Origin: an uncultured Planctomycetaceae bacterium
Lineage (GTDB): Bacteria > Planctomycetota > Planctomycetia > Pirellulales > Pirellulaceae
DNA: 64,000 bases
Direction of reading: 5' to 3'
NCBI GenBank assembly: GCA_937862885.1
Contig: CALMEE010000152.1
Location: forward strand, 35,870 to 99,869
A program made the position numbers and the translations under genes. A model generated the notes under the pieces. It was not told where the DNA came from and searched no databases. It worked only from the letters and a program-made list of their open reading frames with translations. Positions 9,663-19,020 of this stretch are shown here, piece after piece. The stretch's first letter is position 1. The number at the start of each line of letters is the position of its first letter.

Positions 9663-10502
9663 TCATTTTTTGTCCGATAAATCGCTTGCCGGGATCTTGA
9701 GCGTTCCCAGATCTAACGTCTCATTGGGCACGATGGTGAAATTAACCGTGTTCCGACGCTGATCGATGATTTTCTTTCCATCTTGCGTCAGGTTCTTGAT
9801 ATAACCTACGCGGCTATGCCAAAATTGAAAGGTCCATTCTCCGGCCGGTAAATTAGCAATCGTGAATCGGCCTTCAGCGTCGGTTATCGCCGCGTAAGGT
9901 TCATCGCGGACTAGAATGACGGCCGACATCCATGGGTGAATGTCACATTTGACTGGCCCTGGCACGCGTTCGGACTTCTTCAATTGGGTTTCAACCGTCT
10001 CGCCAATTGGAATGTTGGCGTTGATCTCGTTATTGAACAAAACAATATGGCAGTTATGGCCAACCTCATCACTATTTTTCATGGCAAGCGTCTGGCTCGT
10101 CCGAAGAAAAACAGCGTAGGGTTCAAATCTGCACTTCACATTGTCCAAGACAATTTTCGCATCAGCCGACCCAAGATATGATTCGTGCACAGGTGGAGCC
10201 TCCTGGCCACGAGCAATTGAGAGCATTACGAATGCGTCTTTCAATTCCCCCTCTTTGCCAATAATCAACGATGGATCAGCGATTTCGGATTGATCACGTA
10301 GACAAAAAGTTCGATCCTTGTCCACCGTCAGCGCCGCAGGCGCAGGAGCTTTACCATCGACAATGATTTGGCCCGTTAAATTTCCCCAGCCATGATCGGC
10401 TTGGGAAAAACTATAGCTTCCATAAGCAAAACTGCCAACAAACAGCAATATGGCGACGTTGGCAATGTTCGGAATGAAAACTATGCGGGACAAATACTTC
10501 AT
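9663..10502 (-). CDS. Secreted cupredoxin-like protein with carboxypeptidase-regulatory-like domain
   Basis: About 279 residues from the ATG at 10502 (MKYLSR), which has GGAG about 11 nt upstream; an in-frame ATG at 10517 is an alternative. Residues 5-30 are a signal peptide or anchor (IANVAILLFVGSFAYGS). The middle carries HNCHIV followed later by KCDIHPWM; this His ... Cys-x3-His-x2-Met spacing resembles a type-1 copper site of plastocyanin-like proteins. The C-terminal part (AAITDAEGRFTIANLPAGEW) is a beta-sandwich of the carboxypeptidase-regulatory-like type. Planctomycete genomes contain many such proteins of unknown role; electron transfer or copper binding is an inference. It is convergent with lhgO and has a long upstream region. 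Confidence 0.7.
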   Translation of the reverse strand: MKYLSRIVFIPNIANVAILLFVGSFAYGSYSFSQADHGWGNLTGQIIVDGKAPAPAALTVDKDRTFCLRDQSEIADPSLIIGKEGELKDAFVMLSIARGQEAPPVHESYLGSADAKIVLDNVKCRFEPYAVFLRTSQTLAMKNSDEVGHNCHIVLFNNEINANIPIGETVETQLKKSERVPGPVKCDIHPWMSAVILVRDEPYAAITDAEGRFTIANLPAGEWTFQFWHSRVGYIKNLTQDGKKIIDQRRNTVNFTIVPNETLDLGTLKIPASDLSDKK

Positions 10503-11164
10503 GGTCGAATGCTCCAAGATATATGTTAAGTTTAACGTTACGTAGTGTTACGAAAGGCAGTTTTTGGCCGCACATTCTCCGCGAATTGATGACAGGAACG
10601 TTCTGTTATCACGGTAACCTTCAACGACACTTGACGCCAAACGAAAATTGGGTTCGTTAGTTCACTTGCCCGCGATCAGACCCATCTAATTTTCCTGATG
10701 GCGTTTCATTACATTGACGCCGCACATTCACGCCACGGAAGCCCTAACCGAATCCAACAGAAAGTATGAACTCATCAACTCGGTTTCCGGTGCTAGTCAA
10801 CTTGGTGGCGTTGGGTGGCAAGGCCGCGACCTCTTTGTTCACGCACGCAACTTAGAAACTTGTGTGCGGTGCACCCATCAGTATAGTTGAAACGTACCTA
10901 CTGAAAACCGGACTCCAATCATGCAGGATATTTTCGCCGGTTTCGGTATGTTTCGTCTCTTTCGGGTTACGCGATCGCTGTAAGGGGACCAAGTCCAATC
11001 CAGGTCCATAGAGACACGCAGAGACATACGTTCGCTAGCAGAATCGTGGATTGACTGATGTTTGTGATTTTCCTGATTTTTACTAAACTAGCCATCAATC
11101 CGAAATAACCTGGTTCGCCATGAAGAACCAATAAACACACATTTCAGGCGCAGGGAGGTACCTG
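10503..11164. other. Intergenic region between divergent genes
   Basis: About 660 nt between the minus-strand cupredoxin-like gene and the plus-strand yhaO-like gene. I see no coding frame, RNA gene or strong hairpin. GGAGG at 11154-11158 is the ribosome binding site of the next gene. Confidence 0.5.
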
Positions 11165-12391
11165 GTGGCTGATCAGCTAAAATTCATCCACAGTTCAGAC
11201 TTTCATTTAGATCGTCCAATCGAGGGATTATTGGAGATCCCCGCCCACTTGAAACAAAAGTTGGCCAACGCGCCGTATCAGGCCGCTGAGCGAGTATTCG
11301 ATTTGGCCGTAAACGAAAAGGTGAATTTCGTTCTGCTGGCCGGTGATATTTGCGATTTGGAAAACGGCGGTCCGCGGGCGGCGGCATTTCTATTGAGCCA
11401 ATTGGAGCGGTTGGCAGATAAAGGCATCATGGTCTATTGGTGTGGCGGAACGACCGACCATCCAGATCGCTGGCCGAATGCCGTCAAGCTTCCTGATAAT
11501 GTCGTCACATTTTCTGGGTCGTTAGTCGAGCGAGTAACGTACCAGCGAAACGGCAAACCATTGGCCACAATTGCCGGTTGCGGCCAAACTACGAAACGGC
11601 GTTTACCATCGGATTTCTATTGCGAACCGGACTCGCCATTCACAATAGCGTTGTACCATGGCGACTTTGATTCCACGAATTTGTCGTCGCAGAATGTCCG
11701 CTATTGGGCGTTGGGTGGTATTCATCAACGCAAGGTGCTGGACAAGACCGACACGGTAGCGATCTTCCCAGGCACGCCGCAAGCGCGAAACCCGCGAGAG
11801 GACGGAGCCCACAGCTGTACCATTGGCCGGGTAGACGCCGAAGGCAGATTGCGAACGCACGAAGTGGATGTCGATTCCGTTCGCTGGATCACTCAGTCAA
11901 TCAAGATGTCTGAACAAGTTAAGTTAGATGATCTGAAAAACATGTTGGGTGATCGATGTTTGCAGATGCGGTTAGAAGCCCCTGAGCAAACGTGTTTGGT
12001 CAAATGGGACATTTCGACGACGGGCGACTTCAATCCCGATCTTCGATCCACAGCTTGGCATGACACGATCGTTGGTTATCTGAGAAACCAGTATGGCCAA
12101 GAGGGGGGCGTATGGACGGATGAGTTGAATATTGCCCCACCCCCTAATCTTCCAACTAGTTGGTACGAGGAAGACACGATTTTGGGAGACTATTTACGCG
12201 CGGTCGGGCGGTTTCAAAGCGATGACTCGATTAAATTGGGCCTGCATGAATACATTCCGGCAGATATTCAAGACGAATATCTCGTGGGGCTGTCCCAACT
12301 CGACTCCGCGGAACGCAAACGACTGCTGCAGCGTTCGGCCTTAATTGGAGTTGAGTACTTAGGTGTGGGCGATGATCGAGAAATTGAATGA
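11165..12391 (+). CDS. YhaO/SbcD-like metallophosphoesterase with altered active site
   Basis: 408 residues from a GTG at 11165 with GGAGG 6 nt upstream. It has the fold and context of a DNA-repair exonuclease subunit of the SbcD/YhaO type and is followed by its ATPase partner. Motif I is intact (D12-x-H14 in SSDFHLD) and motif II is intact (AGDICD, D61 and D64). Motif III, normally GNHD, reads GTTD at 95-98, so the metal-binding Asn and catalytic His are missing. Motif IV His is present (H165 in YHGDFD). Motif V, normally GHxH, reads GGIH at 184-187, losing one metal ligand. The downstream FPGTPQARNPREDG block is conserved. The protein may therefore be a non-catalytic or metal-poor structural subunit. 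The C-terminal half is a divergent capping region. Family call firm, activity doubtful. Confidence 0.8.
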   Translation: MADQLKFIHSSDFHLDRPIEGLLEIPAHLKQKLANAPYQAAERVFDLAVNEKVNFVLLAGDICDLENGGPRAAAFLLSQLERLADKGIMVYWCGGTTDHPDRWPNAVKLPDNVVTFSGSLVERVTYQRNGKPLATIAGCGQTTKRRLPSDFYCEPDSPFTIALYHGDFDSTNLSSQNVRYWALGGIHQRKVLDKTDTVAIFPGTPQARNPREDGAHSCTIGRVDAEGRLRTHEVDVDSVRWITQSIKMSEQVKLDDLKNMLGDRCLQMRLEAPEQTCLVKWDISTTGDFNPDLRSTAWHDTIVGYLRNQYGQEGGVWTDELNIAPPPNLPTSWYEEDTILGDYLRAVGRFQSDDSIKLGLHEYIPADIQDEYLVGLSQLDSAERKRLLQRSALIGVEYLGVGDDREIE

Positions 12392-12528
12392 GTAAAGCGT
12401 CATCGTTGATTCCGTCGTATTGTGGCCCGTTTTTTTCTGCATTTTGATCTGGTACTCATCGAAACAACGCATGCCAGCCGCAGCGACGATGCCGTTCTGG
12501 ATTCCGATTGAATAAGGGAGTTTAAACC

Positions 12529-15500
12529 GTGAGAGTAAATGACATTCAAGTTGATGGCTTTGGAGTTTGGAAGGGCCTGAAGATCGATGGGGTCTCCGAG
12601 AACTTCACGCTTTTTTACGGCCAAAACGAGGCGGGTAAAACGACGTTGATGCAGTTTATCCGCTCCATCATGTTTGGTTTCTCTCCAGAACGACGCAAGA
12701 AGTACATTCCTCCCGTATATGGCGGTTTGGCCGGCGGATCATTGCATGTCATCACTCCGCATAGCGATTACGAAATCGAACGGCACATCGATCCTAACCG
12801 AATCACTGATCCGATCGGCGATTTGTCCGTGATCGACGCGAAAGATGGTACGGTTCACGGTCGCGCCACGTTGGGTAATGTATTGAGTGACATTGATGAA
12901 TCGATATTCAACAATGTATTTGCGATCGGATTACGGGAGATTCAGGAACTCAATGCCCTGAACAGCACTGACGCTGCGGAACATTTGTATAAGCTGACGA
13001 GCGGACTTGATCGTGTATCGTTGGTCGATGTGATGCGCGACTTGCGTGCGCGACGCGAGAAGATCTGGTCATCCAGCGAAGAAAAACCTGGACGGTTGCG
13101 CGGGCTGACGGCGCGCCGCAGGGAACTCATGTTGGAGATTGACGAGTTGATGTCGCGATCGCGTCGCTGGTCGAAAATTGCCGTGCAAACCAGCGAAATC
13201 AACCAGCAGATCGAAGAAATTGATGAGCAAGTCAGCACGCTGGAGCATGAAGCCAAGGTCTTGGAGGTAGCCATTCAGATTGGCGATCGTTGGCACTCGC
13301 GCAGCCTGCTTGATGATCAAATTGCGACATTTGGCACGCTGCCGAAACTGAACGAAATTTCTGTTGAAGAATTGGATCGACTCAACGCGCGTTTGGTGAA
13401 ACATCGTGAACGAATTTCGCTGATTAAGAAACAACGCAATGAACTGCGGCGCGAAGTGGAGCAACTTCCCATCAATCGTCCAGTGTGGAGTCAGGCTGCG
13501 CGAATCGATGCGATGTGCGAACATCTGCCGTGGATCGAATCGATGCAGCGACAAATTGAAAGATTACGCCGCGGGATTGCCGAATTGACGTCGACCCTGG
13601 GTGGTGAAGTGGATGGCCTTGGTTCCAAGCTAAATCTAACCAATAAAGATATCCGCGAAATCGCCACGCGCAGCTTCAGCACCTTGCGCGAATCAGGGCG
13701 GAAGATGTTGGATCAGAAGGAGTTGGTTAACAAGTCCCAAAATGAAGTTGATCGAGCGAAGTTGGAACTGAGCCAACTGGAAGAGCGACTAAAATCGACG
13801 TATTCTGCGGCTCAAAAAGTGTCGACTGGCACGATTGATGATACCGGGCGATTGGTGACGCGTCTGCGGCGTCGGATCGAACTGGAAGAAAAGATCGAAA
13901 AACTTAACCAAACGCGGCACGAGCTGGAACGCGATATCGACGACGTCGTTAACGAGCAAGTGTTGCCAGTCGGCAAGCTAACCACCTTGGGATTCATCTT
14001 CATTTTGGGTGTGATTTTCGCTGGGTTCGGTTTACTTTCGTGGTGGTGGACACGCGGGATTGCCGGTTCGACGTCGACAGAAGTCGGCTTTTTGCTGATG
14101 ATTTTGGGAACAGGGTTCGGGATTTTCTCATTGGCACTAAAACATCACTGGGAACGAGTCGCGCGGGAAGAGTTGGATGACTTCCGGCACCAATTTGATT
14201 TGGTACGCCAACAACTCAAACGTGCCAAGGCAGAGCGCGACGAAATCGATCGCCATATTCCCGCCGGTGCTGGCGAATGGAATCTGCAATTGAAAGAGGC
14301 TGAAGGCCATTTAGCACGATTAGAAGATCTGATGCCGATGGAAAATCGCTGTAAGACAGCCAAATTCCAAGTCGAAGAAGCTGAGCGTCATCGCACGCGG
14401 GTCGAGGCCGAGTATGAACAAGCCAAAAAGAATTGGCGAGATGTGCTGCGCAATGTTGGTTTGCCCGACACATTGCAACCGTCGGACATCGATGGAATCA
14501 CACAGAAATCCGAGCGAATCTCCGGCTTCCATAACCGATTGGAGCAGTACAAGGCTGAGCTGATCGAACGTGAGACGGAGTTAGAAAGCATTTCCAAGCG
14601 CGTCGATACGCTGATCGCGGAATGTGACTTGAGCTTTGAAAACACGAGTCTGGTCGAGCGGGTAGAACGACTCCGCAACGTATTGGGTGACCAGCGACGA
14701 TTGATCGGTAGCCGAAAAGAACATGCGGCCAAGTACAAATCATTGCGTATTTCGTATGGGAAGATCAGCCGCGAGATCGAACGTACGCTTGGCTTGAAAC
14801 GAAAACTTCTGGCTGCAGTTGCTGCCGAAACTGAGGACGATTATCGCGCCTTTCAAACGAAGCATAAACAACGTGCAAAACTGGTCGATAAACGGGATCA
14901 ACTGAGCGACCAAATTGCGGCAGCACTCACCAGTAGTGTAACGGAACAGAAGATCGCCGAAAAAATGGCCCAATACGGTCAGGCCGGACTAGAGCGTCGC
15001 TGGGAAAAGTCGCAAGCTGAAATCGACGAGTTGAAAGGCATGCAGACGAAGCTGCACCAACAACGGGGAGAACTCTTGCAAGAAGTGAAGATGTTGGGAG
15101 AGGACTCGCGACTCGATGAGGCCCGCATGGAATTGACCTCAGTTAATTTACAGCTTGAAAAGATCAAGCGTGAGTGGCAAGTGCTTTGCATCTCCAGTCA
15201 GATGCTTGAGTCGATTCGCGAAAACTATGAGGCTCAACGGCAACCTGAGACGTTGCGTGAAGCCTCCAATTATCTCGCAAAATTGACCGAAGGGCATTAC
15301 GTAAGAATTTGGACCAGACTCAGCGGAGAAGAACTGCTGGTTGATAATCATGAAGACGAAACATTGTCAGTCGATTTACTTAGCCGGGGAACACGCGAAG
15401 CCGTATTCCTTGCGCTCAGATTGGCGCTTGTTGGAGCATACGCGCGGCGTGGATCGGTACTCCCGATGGTGTTAGATGACGTGCTGGTCAACTTTGATTC

Positions 15501-15942
15501 AAAACGGGCCCGAGCTGCGGCCACCGTTCTGCGTGATTTTTCTTTACTCGGATACCAGATCATGATGTTTACATGTCACGATCATATTCGTGATCTGTTC
15601 GACACGATTGATGTGGATGTGCGCATACTGCCGTATCATAAAGACGTGGTCGAATCTGACGCGGTGCCGGTCCCCTATCGCCGCAAACTTGCCCCGGAAC
15701 CCGTTCCAGTTGCTGTTGCAGCACCAACGCCGGCGCATTTTGAAGTCGAAGAGGAAAATGAAGTTGTTTTTGTCCCCGCTCCACGCCGTTCCCGCTTGCC
15801 CGTCGATGTAGACGAGTTTGATCCGGAATTGAATTTCGAATTGACGGCTATCGAACAAGATCAAATCAATGAAACGCGATTGACGAATCGCTTTGTGCGA
15901 GCAGAATGGTTGGACGACTGGCACGACCAGGCATCAGCCTAG
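12529..15942 (+). CDS. YhaN/SbcC-like SMC-type ATPase with membrane segments
   Basis: 1137 residues from a GTG at 12529 with GGGAG upstream. The N-terminus opens with IQVDGFGVWKGL and a Walker A GQNEAGKTT near residue 32-40. The C-terminal head has an ABC signature-like LSRGTREAVFLALRLAL and Walker B MVLDDVLVNFD. Between them are long coiled coils rich in Glu, Arg and Leu. In the middle (about residues 483-547) are two hydrophobic segments (LGFIFILGVIFAGFGLLSWW and VGFLLMILGTGFGIFSLAL), as in YhaN-type proteins, so the arms may be tethered to the membrane. After the head is a ~90-residue Pro/Glu-rich tail. It is 137 nt downstream of the YhaO-like gene; the pair should form an SbcCD/Rad50-Mre11-like complex acting on DNA ends, although the nuclease partner looks degenerate. 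Confidence 0.85.
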   Translation: MRVNDIQVDGFGVWKGLKIDGVSENFTLFYGQNEAGKTTLMQFIRSIMFGFSPERRKKYIPPVYGGLAGGSLHVITPHSDYEIERHIDPNRITDPIGDLSVIDAKDGTVHGRATLGNVLSDIDESIFNNVFAIGLREIQELNALNSTDAAEHLYKLTSGLDRVSLVDVMRDLRARREKIWSSSEEKPGRLRGLTARRRELMLEIDELMSRSRRWSKIAVQTSEINQQIEEIDEQVSTLEHEAKVLEVAIQIGDRWHSRSLLDDQIATFGTLPKLNEISVEELDRLNARLVKHRERISLIKKQRNELRREVEQLPINRPVWSQAARIDAMCEHLPWIESMQRQIERLRRGIAELTSTLGGEVDGLGSKLNLTNKDIREIATRSFSTLRESGRKMLDQKELVNKSQNEVDRAKLELSQLEERLKSTYSAAQKVSTGTIDDTGRLVTRLRRRIELEEKIEKLNQTRHELERDIDDVVNEQVLPVGKLTTLGFIFILGVIFAGFGLLSWWWTRGIAGSTSTEVGFLLMILGTGFGIFSLALKHHWERVAREELDDFRHQFDLVRQQLKRAKAERDEIDRHIPAGAGEWNLQLKEAEGHLARLEDLMPMENRCKTAKFQVEEAERHRTRVEAEYEQAKKNWRDVLRNVGLPDTLQPSDIDGITQKSERISGFHNRLEQYKAELIERETELESISKRVDTLIAECDLSFENTSLVERVERLRNVLGDQRRLIGSRKEHAAKYKSLRISYGKISREIERTLGLKRKLLAAVAAETEDDYRAFQTKHKQRAKLVDKRDQLSDQIAAALTSSVTEQKIAEKMAQYGQAGLERRWEKSQAEIDELKGMQTKLHQQRGELLQEVKMLGEDSRLDEARMELTSVNLQLEKIKREWQVLCISSQMLESIRENYEAQRQPETLREASNYLAKLTEGHYVRIWTRLSGEELLVDNHEDETLSVDLLSRGTREAVFLALRLALVGAYARRGSVLPMVLDDVLVNFDSKRARAAATVLRDFSLLGYQIMMFTCHDHIRDLFDTIDVDVRILPYHKDVVESDAVPVPYRRKLAPEPVPVAVAAPTPAHFEVEEENEVVFVPAPRRSRLPVDVDEFDPELNFELTAIEQDQINETRLTNRFVRAEWLDDWHDQASA

Positions 15943-16499
15943 CTGTGGATTGATTTTGTGGCCTCCGATAAGCGAGCTGAAGACTGGATTGAATTAAGGC
16001 GAAATTTGTTCGCGCTCGATTGAATAGTAGCGCGATAATGTTTCAATTGCAATGCACCGGCAATATCATAATTTTTGGACGGTTGCATGCAGATAAGACG
16101 GTGTTTTTTGACACGACCGTTATCAACTTTGGTCGGATTGAAGTTGATTTCCATGTGTTTGTATAAGTGTATCGCGCGGATTCGATTCTTGATCGCAAAT
16201 TTACACGGACCGCTTGGTCTGTGCTCTTGATCGTCGCCCCTTTCTTCGCTTATGGTAACAACTAGGTCGAGCAAAGTCCTCGTGGTTTGAAAATTGGCAA
16301 TTGCCTAGCCCAGCCGATTTTACAGTACGCGGATCTTTTATGTGCAACGATTTCTATTGCCATCAATGAAACCGCGTTTCCCGATGTCGTTTCTTGAACC
16401 AAACCTGCAAGACCGAACCGGTTTTGGGGTAGAATCACCGATTGCGAAACAATAAAACGGGTCAAGGTAGATCCATTGAAAGAGATAAGGTAGCTCAAC
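15943..16499. other. Intergenic region
   Basis: About 560 nt between co-directional genes. No convincing coding frame, RNA gene or terminator was seen. Open frames on the minus strand here have no recognisable content. Confidence 0.5.
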
Positions 16500-18227
16500 G
16501 TGACTAAAGAAATGGTTAAAGAGAAGACTGGGTCGCCGACAGCGGGCTCTACACAAGTGGTTCCGAGAAGATTTCCCATTTGGCTCACGATCCTCTGGAT
16601 AATTGGCTTGAGTGCCGTGGCATTGATGTTTTGGTTTGCGGACACGTTGAATGATAGCCTTGCACGACATGACGGTGGAGTCCTCTACTTCATCGCCGCA
16701 GGGATTCTTGCCGTCTGCACAATTTGCCTATTTGTTTGGCTGTTTTTCTTTAGCTATTGGAAATTTTGGATAGCGAGGTTTGTACCCGCTTTCTGTTGCA
16801 TCTTGTGCCTAGTTTTTTTGGTGTTGTTTAAGCCTCGACATGGTGGGAATGTCGAAATCGTGGGGTGGGAACCTCGTTTTTGGAGCGTTGAGCCCAAAGC
16901 CATTTCGCAAAATGAACAAGCGAATTTTCCCAGCACAACCGGCGATGATTTTTGGCAGTTTTTGGGACCTAGTCGTAATGCTCTGGTCTCGAACACGACC
17001 ATGCTCACCGACCAGCAACCCAAGCTAATTTGGAAGCAACCGATTGGCAAAGGCTGGTCTGGGTTCGCTGCGGTTGGCGACTATGCAGTAACCATGGAAC
17101 AGCGCGGCGAACAAGAAGTTGTTACCTGTTACAACATCTTGGATGGGAAATTGCTATGGATGTATGGCCACAATGCCCGTTACGAAGACCCTATGAACTT
17201 GGGCGGAAGCGGACCACGCAGCACGCCCTGCATCGTCGATGGACGTGTCTATGCGCAAGGTGGCACCGGGCGATTAGTTTGTCTCAACGCCAATGATGGC
17301 AAGCTGATTTGGGAGGTCGACCTCGTGCAACTTTTAAACATTGATAAAAAGGTGATGTCGACAAGTACTGGACTATCATATTCGCAAGAGGACAACAAGC
17401 TGTTTTGGGGACGTGCCGGATCGCCGCTGGTGTTTGGCAATTTGGTAATCGTTCCGGGCGGCGGGCCGCGTGGGGGGCCATTCGTTTCCCTAATCGCTTT
17501 TGATCGATTCACTGGTGCCGAGCGATGGCGTGGTGGCGAGCAAATGATTTCATACAGTTCCCCCGGACTTGCTCGCTTGAGCGGTCGAGATACGATTCTG
17601 ATTTTAAATGAAAACAGCCTCGCAGGTCACGATCCAGAAACTGGCGTCGAGCTTTGGCGACACGAGCGGCCCGGCAACAGCGATTCGGACGCGAATTGTT
17701 CCCAACCGATACAAGTGGGTGAAGACTTGGTGCTGATCGGCAAAGGGTATGGAGGAGGCGGCGAACTCTTGCGGATCAAGGACAATCAGGTAGAAACAGT
17801 CTGGAAAAATGCGCTGGTGGTCAAAACGAAGTTCACAGTCCCAGTGGTCGTTGATGGATTCATCTATTGTCTTTCAGATGGCATCATGGAATCCACGGAA
17901 CTGATGACCGGCAAAAGACGATGGAAGAAAAACCGGTTTAGCCATGGACAATTGTTATTGGTGAATGACAAGCTGTTGGTTCACTCGCAAAATGGAACTC
18001 TGCATCTGGTACAAGCTTCTCCGGATGATTATGTGGAGTACGAAAATTTTAAGCTCAACACGATTTCGGGAACGTGTTGGAATATGCTCTGTTTGCAAAA
18101 TCGGCGTCATTTGTTGGTGCGCAGCGAATTGGAAGCTGCCCTAATCCAACTACCTGTCGTTGAGGAGAAGACAGCCACGCGTAGCGATTTGAATTTGCAG
18201 GATTCACATGGCAACAAGCGCCAATGA
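16500..18227 (+). CDS. Membrane-anchored PQQ-like beta-propeller protein
   Basis: 575 residues from a GTG at 16500. Three hydrophobic segments occupy roughly residues 22-110 (FPIWLTILWIIGLSAVALMF, VLYFIAAGILAVCTICLF, FVPAFCCILCLVFLVLF). The rest is a repetitive beta-propeller of the BamB/PQQ-dehydrogenase-like type: WKQPIGKGWSGFAAVGD, GKLLWMYGHNA, GRLVCLNANDGKLIWEVDL, GVELWRHERPGNSDSDANC. The Trp-containing AxDGKxLW repeats mark each blade. Planctomycetes carry many such proteins; most have no assigned function and lack evidence for a PQQ cofactor. Its last 20 nt overlap the next gene, so translation of the two is probably coupled. Enzyme activity cannot be claimed. Confidence 0.8.
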   Translation: MTKEMVKEKTGSPTAGSTQVVPRRFPIWLTILWIIGLSAVALMFWFADTLNDSLARHDGGVLYFIAAGILAVCTICLFVWLFFFSYWKFWIARFVPAFCCILCLVFLVLFKPRHGGNVEIVGWEPRFWSVEPKAISQNEQANFPSTTGDDFWQFLGPSRNALVSNTTMLTDQQPKLIWKQPIGKGWSGFAAVGDYAVTMEQRGEQEVVTCYNILDGKLLWMYGHNARYEDPMNLGGSGPRSTPCIVDGRVYAQGGTGRLVCLNANDGKLIWEVDLVQLLNIDKKVMSTSTGLSYSQEDNKLFWGRAGSPLVFGNLVIVPGGGPRGGPFVSLIAFDRFTGAERWRGGEQMISYSSPGLARLSGRDTILILNENSLAGHDPETGVELWRHERPGNSDSDANCSQPIQVGEDLVLIGKGYGGGGELLRIKDNQVETVWKNALVVKTKFTVPVVVDGFIYCLSDGIMESTELMTGKRRWKKNRFSHGQLLLVNDKLLVHSQNGTLHLVQASPDDYVEYENFKLNTISGTCWNMLCLQNRRHLLVRSELEAALIQLPVVEEKTATRSDLNLQDSHGNKRQ

Positions 18228-19020
18228 AACTCGACCAGCGGTTGTTGTCACTGGATCATCAACTGGAATCGGGCGAGCAGTTGCTTTGCACCTAGCTGCC
18301 CAGGGGCACCCAATCGTCCTGCATGGGCGACAGTTTTCGAGCGAACTTGTATCGACTTGTCGAGATGTGACAAAGGCTGGTGTCGAATCTTGTGTTATAC
18401 CGGCCGATTTTGAGGAAGAGTCCGCTGTCGTGCGTTTCTTTCAGGAAGCCATCCGTCAATTTGCTGGTCCGCGGATTTGGGTCAATATGGCTGGAGCAAA
18501 TATACTGACGGAAGGACGAGCCGACGCTTCATTCGAAAGAGACTTGGAGCAACTCTGGAAGGTCGACGTGCGAGGCACTTTGTTACTCAGCCGATTGGCC
18601 GCCGAGCACATTCGCGACGCTGCGCGCAGTTCGAATCCACCCCACACAAACTGGGGATCGATCATCACCATCGGCTGGGACCAAGCCCTCACTGGGTTCG
18701 CTGGAGAAAGCGGTTTGCTATTTACGACGGCAAAAGGGGGCGTTATGGCGATGACCGCAAGTTTGGCAAAAACCTATGCGCCGTATGTACGGGTGAACTG
18801 CGTGGCTCCGGGTTGGATTCGCACGGAATGGGGATGCCAAGCAAACGCCTACTGGCAACATCGTGCGACAAATGAATCATTGATGAACCGTTGGGGTACT
18901 CCCAATGACATCGCTAAAGCAATCGGTTTTTTGGTGAGTGAGGACGCCTCGTTCATCAATGGACAGGTCATCGCCCTCAACGGTGGATTTAAAAATTCAA
19001 TTGAACAGGACAACAGGTAA
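18208..19020 (+). CDS. SDR-family protein lacking the catalytic Tyr
   Basis: 270 residues from the ATG at 18208, inside the end of the preceding gene. The Rossmann glycine motif TGSSTGIGRA (15-24) and the C-terminal NGQVIALNGGF show a classical short-chain dehydrogenase/reductase. Three diagnostic sites deviate. NNAG reads NMAG (93-96). The usual SS of the catalytic Ser strand reads GW (156-157, in SIITIGWD). YxxxK reads FTTAK with Phe172 (codon TTT at 18721), Lys176 kept. With both Ser and Tyr missing, ordinary alcohol/ketone redox chemistry is unlikely; it may bind NAD(P) or a ligand only, or use another residue. Its stop overlaps the next ATG (TAATG). Family call firm, function unknown. 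Confidence 0.8.
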   Translation: MATSANETRPAVVVTGSSTGIGRAVALHLAAQGHPIVLHGRQFSSELVSTCRDVTKAGVESCVIPADFEEESAVVRFFQEAIRQFAGPRIWVNMAGANILTEGRADASFERDLEQLWKVDVRGTLLLSRLAAEHIRDAARSSNPPHTNWGSIITIGWDQALTGFAGESGLLFTTAKGGVMAMTASLAKTYAPYVRVNCVAPGWIRTEWGCQANAYWQHRATNESLMNRWGTPNDIAKAIGFLVSEDASFINGQVIALNGGFKNSIEQDNR

